DNA of 11,512 nucleotides from an uncultured Verrucomicrobiota bacterium (lineage in GTDB: Bacteria > Verrucomicrobiota > Verrucomicrobiia > Limisphaerales > SXTU01). The stretch covers positions 1-11,512 of the forward strand of contig CAIPBN010000423.1 in NCBI GenBank assembly GCA_903863315.1, given 5' to 3'. The position numbers and the translations under genes were made by a program. Under the pieces are notes generated by a model. The model saw only the letters and a list, made by a program, of their open reading frames with translations, was not told where the DNA came from and ran no database searches. Below, in pieces: positions 6,059 through 11,512 of this stretch. The stretch's first letter is position 1, and each line of letters starts with the position of its first letter.

Positions 6059-8101
6059 ATGCTAGTCACCGACGCCGCTGCTCCCGCCGCCCCACCCACC
6101 GGCCTTCGTCTGTGGCTGCGGCAAGGCGAAAACCTCCTGCTCTGTTTCATTCTCGTCGCGCTCATGGTGCTGCCGTTGCTGGAGGCCTTCCTGCGTAAGG
6201 CATTTCAGACCGGCATCCCTGGAGCGACCGCTCTCGTCCAGCACTTCACCCTCATCATCGCGATGCTCGGTGGCGCGCTCGCGGCGCGGGACAGCCGGCT
6301 GCTGGCGATGTCCGCCCTGCCGACGATTCTGCCGCCCAAGTGGAAGGTCTTCTCCGCGCTCTTCAGCGGCACGATGGCCACGACGGTCACGCTCTTCCTC
6401 GCCGTCGCGGGCATCGAGTTCGTGAAGACCGAGCGCGCGAGCGGCAACTTCCTCGTCGGCAACATGCCCATCTGGTGGGTGCAAATCGTCACGCCCATCG
6501 GCTTCGCGCTCGTGACGTGGCGATTGCTGTGGAACGCGTCGCCGAAGTGGTGGGGTCGCGTCGTCGTCTTCGTCGCGAGCGCCGGGGCCGTATGGCTAAT
6601 CAAAGAGTGTGGAACGGAACACGCCGAATTGACTAGGGCAATGGTTTTCGATGGAGGCGCGGTGCTGCTTCCGGTGCTCACACTGGCTCTACTTCGTGCT
6701 GAACCAACCGATTCACTGGCTCGCCTAAAGATTCTGGGGGGAAGCCTTGGGTTAACTTTACTGTTAGTATTGCTCGGTTCGTATTTGCCAATCGAACCAG
6801 CCAAGCTCGTCTGGCCCGCGATTGCCACGCTGCTCGCTGCGACGGTGCTGGGTGCCCCCATCTTCGTCACGCTCGGCGGCGCGGCGATGATTCTCTTCTG
6901 GGGCGATGATCTGCCCATCGCGTCCATTCCGCTCGACCACTACCGGCTCGTCACCAACGCTACACTACCGACCATCCCGCTCTTCACGCTCGCTGGCTAC
7001 CTCCTCGCGGAAGGCGGCGCATCGAAGCGGTTGGTCGGCGTGTTCCAAGCGCTCTTCGGCTCGTTCCGGGGCGGCCCGGCCATCGTCACCGCGCTGGTCT
7101 GCACGTTCTTCACCTCGTTCACCGGCGCGAGCGGCGTGACCATCCTCGCGATGGGCGGCCTGCTCATGCCCGTGATGCTCGCGGCGCGCTACTCGGAGCG
7201 CAACGCCCTCGGCCTGCTCACCGGCTCCGGCGCGCTGGGGTTGCTGTTCCCGCCGTCGCTCCCGCTGATTCTCTACGCCATCATCGCCGGCTCGAAGGCG
7301 CAGGCCGCCGGTGTGACCATCGAGAAGATGTTCCTCGCCGGCCTGCTGCCCGGCCTGCTGCTCGTGGCGTTGACCGCTTGGTGGGGCGTGAGCCGTGGCC
7401 CGAAGGATGCCGACGACCGGCCCAAGTTCAACGGCGCGACCGCGCGCGTGGCGATGTGGGAAGCAAAGTGGGAACTCGCCGTGCCGTTCGTCGCGCTGGG
7501 CGCGCTCTTCGGCGGCATCGCCACGCCCGTGGAGGCAGCGGCCGTTACGGCGCTTTACGTCTTCATCGCCACGGTCTTCATCCACCGCGACCTCAAGCTC
7601 ACCACCGACATCCCGCGCGTGCTGACTGAGTGCGGCCTGCTCGTCGGTGGCGTGCTGATGATTCTGGGCGTCGCGCTCGGACTGACGAACTACCTCGTGG
7701 ACGCGCAAATCCCCGACAAGGCCGTCACCTGGGTCACCGCCACCATCAAGTCCAAGTGGGCCTTTCTCCTCGCGCTGAACGTCCTGCTTTTGCTCGTGGG
7801 CTGCTTCATGGACACGTTCTCCGCCATCGTGGTCGTCGTGCCGCTGCTCGTGCCGCTCGGGTCGGCGTATGGCATAGACCCATTGCACCTCGGCATCATC
7901 TTCCTCGCGAACATGGAGCTGGGCCTGCTCGCGCCAACTGTCGGCATCAACATCTTCCTTGCCTCCTACCGCTTCAAAAAGCCCGTGATGGAAGTCTCCC
8001 GCGCCGTGCTGCCCATGCAGGGCGTGCTCATCGTCGGCGTGCTGCTCATCACCTACTTCCCACCGCTGACGACATGGCTGCCGAGGTGGCTGGGGAGGTA
8101 A
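6059..8101 (+). CDS. TRAP transporter fused permease, DctQ-DctM
   Basis: A 680-residue inner-membrane protein combines the small (DctQ, about residues 15-180) and large (DctM, about 255-680) TRAP subunits. DctQ features are an early helix (LLLCFILVALMVLPLLEAF, 26-44), then ARDSRLLAMSALPTILP (76-92). DctM features are GAPIFVTLGGAAM (265-277), TIPLFTLAGYLLAEGGAS (305-322), FTSFTGASGVTILAMGGLLM (351-370), where TGAS replaces the common SGSS, and GALGLLFPPSLPLILYAI (391-408). Near the C-terminus, ELGLLAPTVGINIFLA is a DctM hallmark. Two additional hydrophobic segments (about 198-213 and 226-243) bridge the halves. The protein would couple solute entry to a cation gradient, taking ligand from the upstream DctP. 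Codons in the bridge (6596-6799) differ from the rest. The start at ATG 6059 follows the inverted repeat and has no obvious Shine-Dalgarno sequence. Confidence 0.93.
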   Translation: MLVTDAAAPAAPPTGLRLWLRQGENLLLCFILVALMVLPLLEAFLRKAFQTGIPGATALVQHFTLIIAMLGGALAARDSRLLAMSALPTILPPKWKVFSALFSGTMATTVTLFLAVAGIEFVKTERASGNFLVGNMPIWWVQIVTPIGFALVTWRLLWNASPKWWGRVVVFVASAGAVWLIKECGTEHAELTRAMVFDGGAVLLPVLTLALLRAEPTDSLARLKILGGSLGLTLLLVLLGSYLPIEPAKLVWPAIATLLAATVLGAPIFVTLGGAAMILFWGDDLPIASIPLDHYRLVTNATLPTIPLFTLAGYLLAEGGASKRLVGVFQALFGSFRGGPAIVTALVCTFFTSFTGASGVTILAMGGLLMPVMLAARYSERNALGLLTGSGALGLLFPPSLPLILYAIIAGSKAQAAGVTIEKMFLAGLLPGLLLVALTAWWGVSRGPKDADDRPKFNGATARVAMWEAKWELAVPFVALGALFGGIATPVEAAAVTALYVFIATVFIHRDLKLTTDIPRVLTECGLLVGGVLMILGVALGLTNYLVDAQIPDKAVTWVTATIKSKWAFLLALNVLLLLVGCFMDTFSAIVVVVPLLVPLGSAYGIDPLHLGIIFLANMELGLLAPTVGINIFLASYRFKKPVMEVSRAVLPMQGVLIVGVLLITYFPPLTTWLPRWLGR

Positions 8102-8164
8102 CGCCCGGGCAAGCCGGCGGACTTACGCTTGTCCAGAGGGGTTCATCTGCTACCGTCCCGGTCA

Positions 8165-9232
8165 ATGTTACGCCGGTTTATTCTTCTGCTAGCCGCCGCT
8201 TTGTCGCCTGCCGTTCTGTCGGCGGCGGAACGGTCCTTTGATTTCGCCTCCATGCCCGTGGGGAAGCCGCCGGTTGGATTCCAGAGCGAACTGACCGGGA
8301 CCGGGGCTCCGGGGGACTGGAAGGTGGTCCTGGCCGACGCTCCCAGCGCCTTCCAACCGCTCACTCCCGGAGCGCTCAACACGGCCAAGCGAGGGGTGCT
8401 GGCGCAGTTGGCGGCCGATGCGACCGAGGAGCGGTTTCCGGTGCTGGTCTTTCAGGAGGAGGTCTTCGGCGATTTCTCCTTCACCACCAAGTTCAAGTGC
8501 GTGGACGGCAAGGTGGAACAGATGGCCGGCGTGGCGTTTCGCTATCAGGACCCCAAGAACTATTACATCGTCCGCGCCAATGCCTTGGGTAACAGCTTCC
8601 GGTTCTACAAGTTCGTCAACGGCGAGCGCAGCGCGCCGGTCGGGCCGGGCGACATCCCCATTCCCCGTGGCGTCTGGCACGAGATGACCATCGAGTGCAA
8701 GGGCAACCAAATCCGTTGTCTGCTCAACGGCAAGGAAGCCATCCCGACACTCACGGACAATTCCTTTCCCTTTGGCAAGCTGGGTTTCTGGACCAAGTCC
8801 GACTCGGTGACCCAGTTTGCCGACGCGCGCATCACCTACACTCCCCGCGAAACGCTTGCGAAAACGCTGGTGCGTGATGTGCTCGCCAAGTTCGGCTATA
8901 TCGCTGGTGTGACCATTTACATGCCAAAAACTGGTGGCAAAGGCCTGGGAATCGTCGCCAGCAACCAGGAAAAGACGATCGGCGACAAAGGCGGCGAGGT
9001 TGAGCAGCAGGTGTTCGACAAGGATGTGATTTTCTCCGGTCCGGAGAAACAGCGTTCGCTCTACCTCATTACATTGCCGATGCACGACCGCAATGGGGAA
9101 GTGGTGGCGGCCGTGCGCCTCGATTTGGGGGCCTTCCCTGGCCAGACGGAGAAAAATGCCATCCTGCGCGCCATGCCGGCCATCAAGCTGATGGAGGGCC
9201 GCTTCAAGGACGCGCGCGACCTCTTGGAATGA
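8165..9232 (+). CDS. Secreted LamG-like (concanavalin A fold) protein with a C-terminal Cache/PAS-like region
   Basis: The 355-residue protein has a clear signal peptide (MLRRFILLLAAALSPAVLSA, cleavage near residue 20-21). Residues 22-226 resemble the LamG or 3-keto-disaccharide hydrolase (DUF1080-like) jelly roll: FGDFSFTTKFKC (101-112), AGVAFRYQDPKNYYIVRAN (121-139), VWHEMTIECKGNQIRCLLNG (170-189) and LGFWTKSDSVTQFADARITY (206-225). Residues 235-345 form a second domain with GYIAGVTIYMP (244-254) and TLPMHDRNGEVVAAVRLDLG (303-322). That pattern is reminiscent of periplasmic Cache/PAS ligand-sensing domains; this part is inference. I chose ATG 8165 over an in-frame TTG at 8129 because it gives the clean signal peptide. 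It lies 63 bases behind dctQM and may be cotranscribed with it. No enzymatic residues can be assigned. Confidence 0.8.
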   Translation: MLRRFILLLAAALSPAVLSAAERSFDFASMPVGKPPVGFQSELTGTGAPGDWKVVLADAPSAFQPLTPGALNTAKRGVLAQLAADATEERFPVLVFQEEVFGDFSFTTKFKCVDGKVEQMAGVAFRYQDPKNYYIVRANALGNSFRFYKFVNGERSAPVGPGDIPIPRGVWHEMTIECKGNQIRCLLNGKEAIPTLTDNSFPFGKLGFWTKSDSVTQFADARITYTPRETLAKTLVRDVLAKFGYIAGVTIYMPKTGGKGLGIVASNQEKTIGDKGGEVEQQVFDKDVIFSGPEKQRSLYLITLPMHDRNGEVVAAVRLDLGAFPGQTEKNAILRAMPAIKLMEGRFKDARDLLE

Positions 9233-9540
9233 GCCAGACGGCGACCTTCCCCGGTGGTGGTTTGGAGGAGTTGATCGCCTTCATCGCCGAGCAGCGCCAG
9301 CGGATGAAACCATTTCGCCGGGTTCTCATTACCGAGGACCTGGCGCGGATTCTGGATGTGAACCGCAATGAATTGGTCTTCCCTGGTGTGACCTACGGCC
9401 ATCCGTTGCTGGAAGCCCTGCTCCGTGCCGCAGGCGCTGCCTTCGATCCCGCCACCTGCCACACCCCACCGGCCGGAAATCACAGCCGGGAATTCGGCTG
9501 CACGGCACGTTATCCGTGGGCGCATGATCGCGTGTTGTGA
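9229..9540 (+). CDS. Small protein of unknown function, translationally coupled
   Basis: A 103-residue ORF starts at ATG 9229, overlapping the stop of the LamG-like gene (ATGA). This is the same coupling used elsewhere in the window and the main reason to call it real. The first 70 residues look protein-like: an amphipathic helix (LEELIAFIAEQRQRMKPFRR, 12-31), then VLITEDLARILDVNRNELVF (32-51). The last 30 residues (CHTPPAGNHSREFGCTAR and onwards) have low coding character, so the gene may be truncated or decayed at its 3' end. There is no signal peptide, membrane segment or family motif that I recognise. It is followed by a terminator-like hairpin. Confidence 0.5.
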   Translation: MSQTATFPGGGLEELIAFIAEQRQRMKPFRRVLITEDLARILDVNRNELVFPGVTYGHPLLEALLRAAGAAFDPATCHTPPAGNHSREFGCTARYPWAHDRVL

Positions 9541-9541
9541 A

Positions 9542-9554
9542 CCTGAGAGCGGGC
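9542..9554 (+). promoter_or_regulatory. Candidate antiterminator strand competing with the downstream hairpin
   Basis: CCTGAGAGCGGGC (9542-9554) is complementary to 9602-9614 with one mismatch, a potential 13-bp pairing. The target includes most of the right arm of the terminator-like stem at 9591-9621, so the two structures exclude each other. It starts just after the stop of the small ORF. The regulatory meaning is inferred from complementarity alone; the short repeat could also be a chance by-product of two CCTGAG copies. Confidence 0.3.
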
Positions 9555-9590
9555 CGACTGCCGAAACTGGCCGCTTTCCCCTCAACTGCG

Positions 9591-9631
9591 GGATTCCCTG
9601 AGCCGGCTCTCAGGGAAATCCTGTAATTTTT
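9591..9631 (+). terminator. Intrinsic terminator-like hairpin
   Basis: GGATTCCCTGAG (9591-9602) pairs with CTCAGGGAAATCC (9609-9621), giving a 12-bp stem with one bulged A and a 6-base loop (CCGGCT). It is followed by TGTAA and five T (9627-9631). It lies downstream of the LamG-like gene and its coupled ORF and 45 bases before the HAD phosphatase start. It could therefore end the upstream transcript or attenuate the phosphatase gene. Confidence 0.6.
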
Positions 9632-9676
9632 CCGTTGGCACGCTTCCCCGGCTGCGAACCTGCTTGTTTCGCAACC

Positions 9677-10246
9677 ATGAAAGCCGCTGTGTTCATCGAA
9701 CGGGATGGGGTCCTCAACCAGGTCCGGACCGCCGGGCGCACCCAGATTCCGCCCCTGTGCCTGGAGGAATTTCACATCCGCGAGGACGCTCGCGAACCGC
9801 TGGAGCTGCTCCGTGCCGCTGGCTACCTCGTGCTCGTGACCACCAACCAGCCCAATGTCGCCCGTGGTCTGCTGCCGCGCCGCGAGCTGGACCGGATGCA
9901 CGACCTGCTGCGCCGCGTCCTGCCCATCGACGGCATCCTGCTCTGCCCGCATGAGGAGAGTGACCGTTGCAACTGCCGCAAGCCCGGCGCGGGACTGTTC
10001 ACCGAGGCGGCCTTCCGCTGGCACCTCGACATGGAGCGCAGCTTTGCCATCAGCGACAAATGGCAGGATGCCTCGGCCGCCTTCGTCGCCGGCTGCAACT
10101 CCGGGCTGATCCGCTCACCGTGGAACGGTTCGGTGCACCATGATTTCCTGGTCAACAACCTTGCCCAAGCGGCGGAGAAGATTTTGCAGTTCAACCACCC
10201 GGTGAACCACGTGTCCGTGCCGCTCGCGCAGTTGGAGATGGCCTGA
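9677..10246 (+). CDS. HAD-IIIA phosphatase, GmhB-like (D,D-heptose 1,7-bisphosphate 7-phosphatase family), with altered nucleophile
   Basis: The 189-residue cytoplasmic protein has the length and order of GmhB/histidinol-phosphatase HAD proteins. Motif I is VFIERDGVLN (5-14): the first Asp of DxD, the phosphate-accepting nucleophile, is Glu (E8), while D10 remains. Motif II is VTTNQ (54-58). The zinc loop characteristic of GmhB is intact: C90, H92, C98, C100, followed directly by motif III RKPGAG (101-106, K102). Motif IV is ISDKWQD (125-131). GmhB removes the C7 phosphate during ADP-heptose synthesis for lipopolysaccharide. With Glu instead of Asp, phosphatase activity may be lost or altered, so I do not assign the gene symbol. 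ATG 9677 is preferred to the in-frame TTG at 9635 because motif I then sits at the usual distance. It is flanked by a terminator on each side, hence likely monocistronic. Confidence 0.83.
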   Translation: MKAAVFIERDGVLNQVRTAGRTQIPPLCLEEFHIREDAREPLELLRAAGYLVLVTTNQPNVARGLLPRRELDRMHDLLRRVLPIDGILLCPHEESDRCNCRKPGAGLFTEAAFRWHLDMERSFAISDKWQDASAAFVAGCNSGLIRSPWNGSVHHDFLVNNLAQAAEKILQFNHPVNHVSVPLAQLEMA

Positions 10247-10283
10247 AAAACGCTTTCAACAGCTTGTTCGGTTTGGGTTTTGG

Positions 10284-10310
10284 TTAGTGGTAGTTGGTAG
10301 TTCAGTTCCC
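10284..10310. repeat. Short 7-base periodic sequence (TTAGTGG-TAGTTGG-TAGTTCA)
   Basis: Three consecutive, imperfect 7-base units occur in the gap behind the phosphatase gene, in the same periodicity as the two other intergenic repeats. No inverted partner arm is visible, so this may be a remnant or simply low-complexity sequence. Confidence 0.3.
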
Positions 10311-10318
10311 CTGCGCAA

Positions 10319-10364
10319 GAGGCTGCTGCCCGGATTGTCTGCCGGGTGGCAGCCTCCCTTTTTT
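10319..10364 (+). terminator. Strong intrinsic terminator after the HAD phosphatase gene
   Basis: GAGGCTGCTGCCCGG (10319-10333) pairs over 15 positions with CCGGGTGGCAGCCTC (10342-10356). Thirteen pairs are Watson-Crick and two are G-U wobbles in the transcript. The loop is 8 bases, and CC plus six T (10359-10364) follows. It is 73 bases past the phosphatase stop and 64 bases before the next start. Confidence 0.88.
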
Positions 10365-10427
10365 CACTTTGGCGGCTTGCCTCATGGCGCGGGCTTGGCG
10401 ATCTTCCTCCCTACTTACCTTGTCGCC

Positions 10428-11512
10428 ATGTTAATCCGAAGCCTGACTCTCGCCCTCCTCACCCTTTCGGCTCAGCTTGCGCTGGCTGCGCCGGCTCCGG
10501 CCCCCGCCCGCTTGGAGCTTCAGCCCGGCGACCATGTCTGCCTCATCGGCAACGCCCTGGCGGAACGGATGCAGCATGACAACCACTGGGAGACGCTGCT
10601 CCACCAGCGCTTCCCCAAGCACAACCTCGTCGTCCGCAACCTCGCCTTCACCGCCGACGAGGTGGACATCAAGACCGAGTTGGTCATCGAGAATTCCTCC
10701 TACTCCAAGGGCGACAAAGTGCTCCCCGCCCGCCTGCGTTCGCAGAACTTCGGCTCGCCGGACCAGCACCTCGCCTTCAGCAAGGCCACGGTCGTGCTCG
10801 CCTTCTTCGGCTTTAACGAGTCCTTCGCCGGCCCGGCGGGCGTGGCGAAGTTCAAGGCCGACCTGACCTACTTCATCGAGCACACGCGGAAGCAGAACTA
10901 CTCCGGCGCCGGCGCCCCCCGGATCGCGCTCGTCTCGCCCATCGCGCACGAAAACCTCGGCAACCCCAACCTCCCCGATGGCAAGGCGAACAACGCGAAT
11001 CTCAAGCTCTACACCGACGCAATGGCCGCCGTGGCGAAGGATCTGGGCGTGCCCTTCGTGGACCTCTTCACGCCTCCGCTGAAGGCTTACGCCGGCGCGC
11101 CCTTCAAGTTCACGCACAACGGCATTCACCTCAACACGGACGGCCACAAGGCCATCGCACGGCTGCTGGACGAAGGACTGTTCGGCAAGGCGGGCGCGCC
11201 GGCTGACTTCAACGCCAAGCTCCGCGCCGAGTTGAACGAGAAGAATTACCAGTGGTTCAACCGCTACCGCGCGGTCAACGGCTACTACATCTATGGCAAA
11301 CGCTCGCTCGTGAAGTTCTCCGACGGCGAGCAGCGCAACGCCGACGTGATGGAGCGCGAACGGGCCGTGCTGGACGTGATGACCGCCAACCGCGACGCGC
11401 GCGTCTGGAAGGTCGCGCAGGGCGAGGCCGTGCCGGCGACGATTGACGATACGAACGTCCCGCCTTTCCTGCCCGTGAAGACGCACTTCGGCGCGGGCCG
11501 CGTGAACCGCGA
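10428..11512 (+). CDS. Exported SGNH/GDSL-like esterase-family protein of PVC type, 3' end beyond the window
   Basis: 361 codons are visible and the frame runs off the right edge. The signal peptide is MLIRSLTLALLTLSAQLALA (1-20). The mature protein follows the flavodoxin-like SGNH order: LQPGDHVCLIGNALAERMQH (31-50) at block I, VVRNLAF (68-74) at block II, VVLAFFGFNESFAG (122-135) with N130 at block III, and FTHNGIHLNTDGH (228-240) with H234 at block V. The canonical GDS of block I reads GNA, so the Ser nucleophile is missing, and the Asp of the DxxH motif is Asn (N231). After the lipase-like domain comes YQWFNRYRAVNGYYIYG (274-290). I associate this feature with planctomycete and verrucomicrobial proteins in which a GDSL-like domain precedes a larger propeller/cytochrome-type region. 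It lies in the periplasm or outside the cell. No Shine-Dalgarno sequence is obvious. Confidence 0.85.
   Translation, partial: MLIRSLTLALLTLSAQLALAAPAPAPARLELQPGDHVCLIGNALAERMQHDNHWETLLHQRFPKHNLVVRNLAFTADEVDIKTELVIENSSYSKGDKVLPARLRSQNFGSPDQHLAFSKATVVLAFFGFNESFAGPAGVAKFKADLTYFIEHTRKQNYSGAGAPRIALVSPIAHENLGNPNLPDGKANNANLKLYTDAMAAVAKDLGVPFVDLFTPPLKAYAGAPFKFTHNGIHLNTDGHKAIARLLDEGLFGKAGAPADFNAKLRAELNEKNYQWFNRYRAVNGYYIYGKRSLVKFSDGEQRNADVMERERAVLDVMTANRDARVWKVAQGEAVPATIDDTNVPPFLPVKTHFGAGRVNR

Noticed and set aside
6965..7888. 307-residue minus-strand ORF opposite dctQM
   Set aside because: Composition dominated by Arg, Glu, His and Gly, typical of a shadow of a membrane protein gene.
8129..8164. TTG start for the LamG-like protein
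   Set aside because: It would place 12 hydrophilic residues before the signal peptide; ATG 8165 gives a standard one.
9635..9676. TTG start for the HAD phosphatase
   Set aside because: It would add 14 unrelated residues before motif I and begin right behind the terminator T-tract; ATG 9677 fits the family.
10431..11486. 351-residue minus-strand ORF opposite the SGNH-like gene
   Set aside because: Antisense to a clearly recognisable exported protein and without family motifs.

Overview
The window reads as a segment of a high-GC, Gram-negative chromosome, most likely from the Verrucomicrobiota or a nearby PVC lineage. The grounds are the secreted lipase-like protein at the right edge, which belongs to a family I associate with Planctomycetes and Verrucomicrobia, a lipoprotein-containing TRAP transporter, a LamG-type secreted protein, scarce Shine-Dalgarno sequences, and heptameric hairpin repeats between genes. 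No lineage marker such as rRNA is present, so this is an inference.

Left part (1-2757, minus strand): three genes joined by ATGA stop/start overlaps. In transcription order they are a DapA/NanA-family aldolase or dehydratase, a 3-hydroxyisobutyrate-dehydrogenase-family reductase, and an exported beta-propeller protein that runs off the left edge. Facing away from them is a LysR-type regulator (2857-3732) interrupted by one in-frame amber codon. The 99-base divergent gap holds an A/T-rich dyad that overlaps a plausible promoter. The layout suggests a sugar-acid or hydroxy-acid catabolic operon whose regulator is disabled, or is read through.

Middle (3869-8101, plus strand): a complete TRAP transporter of the TAtT type, made of a TPR-like lipoprotein (TAtT), the solute-binding protein DctP and a fused DctQ-DctM membrane protein. 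The DctP signal peptide is encoded inside a hairpin of 7-base repeats that starts exactly at the TAtT/DctP boundary. A second heptamer-type inverted repeat sits between dctP and dctQM. The DctQ-DctM junction has codon usage unlike its surroundings.

Right part (8165-11512, plus strand): a secreted LamG/Cache-like protein overlaps by ATGA with a small unknown ORF, followed by a terminator-like hairpin that has a competing upstream partner. Next comes a GmhB-like HAD phosphatase whose nucleophile Asp is Glu, then a strong intrinsic terminator. Last is a partial exported SGNH/GDSL-like protein that lacks the canonical catalytic Ser.

Working together, the TRAP system would import a substrate and the leftward operon would process it. 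The LysR protein, if functional, could control one or both. The substrate is not determinable from sequence alone. I found no tRNA, rRNA, CRISPR array or transposase.
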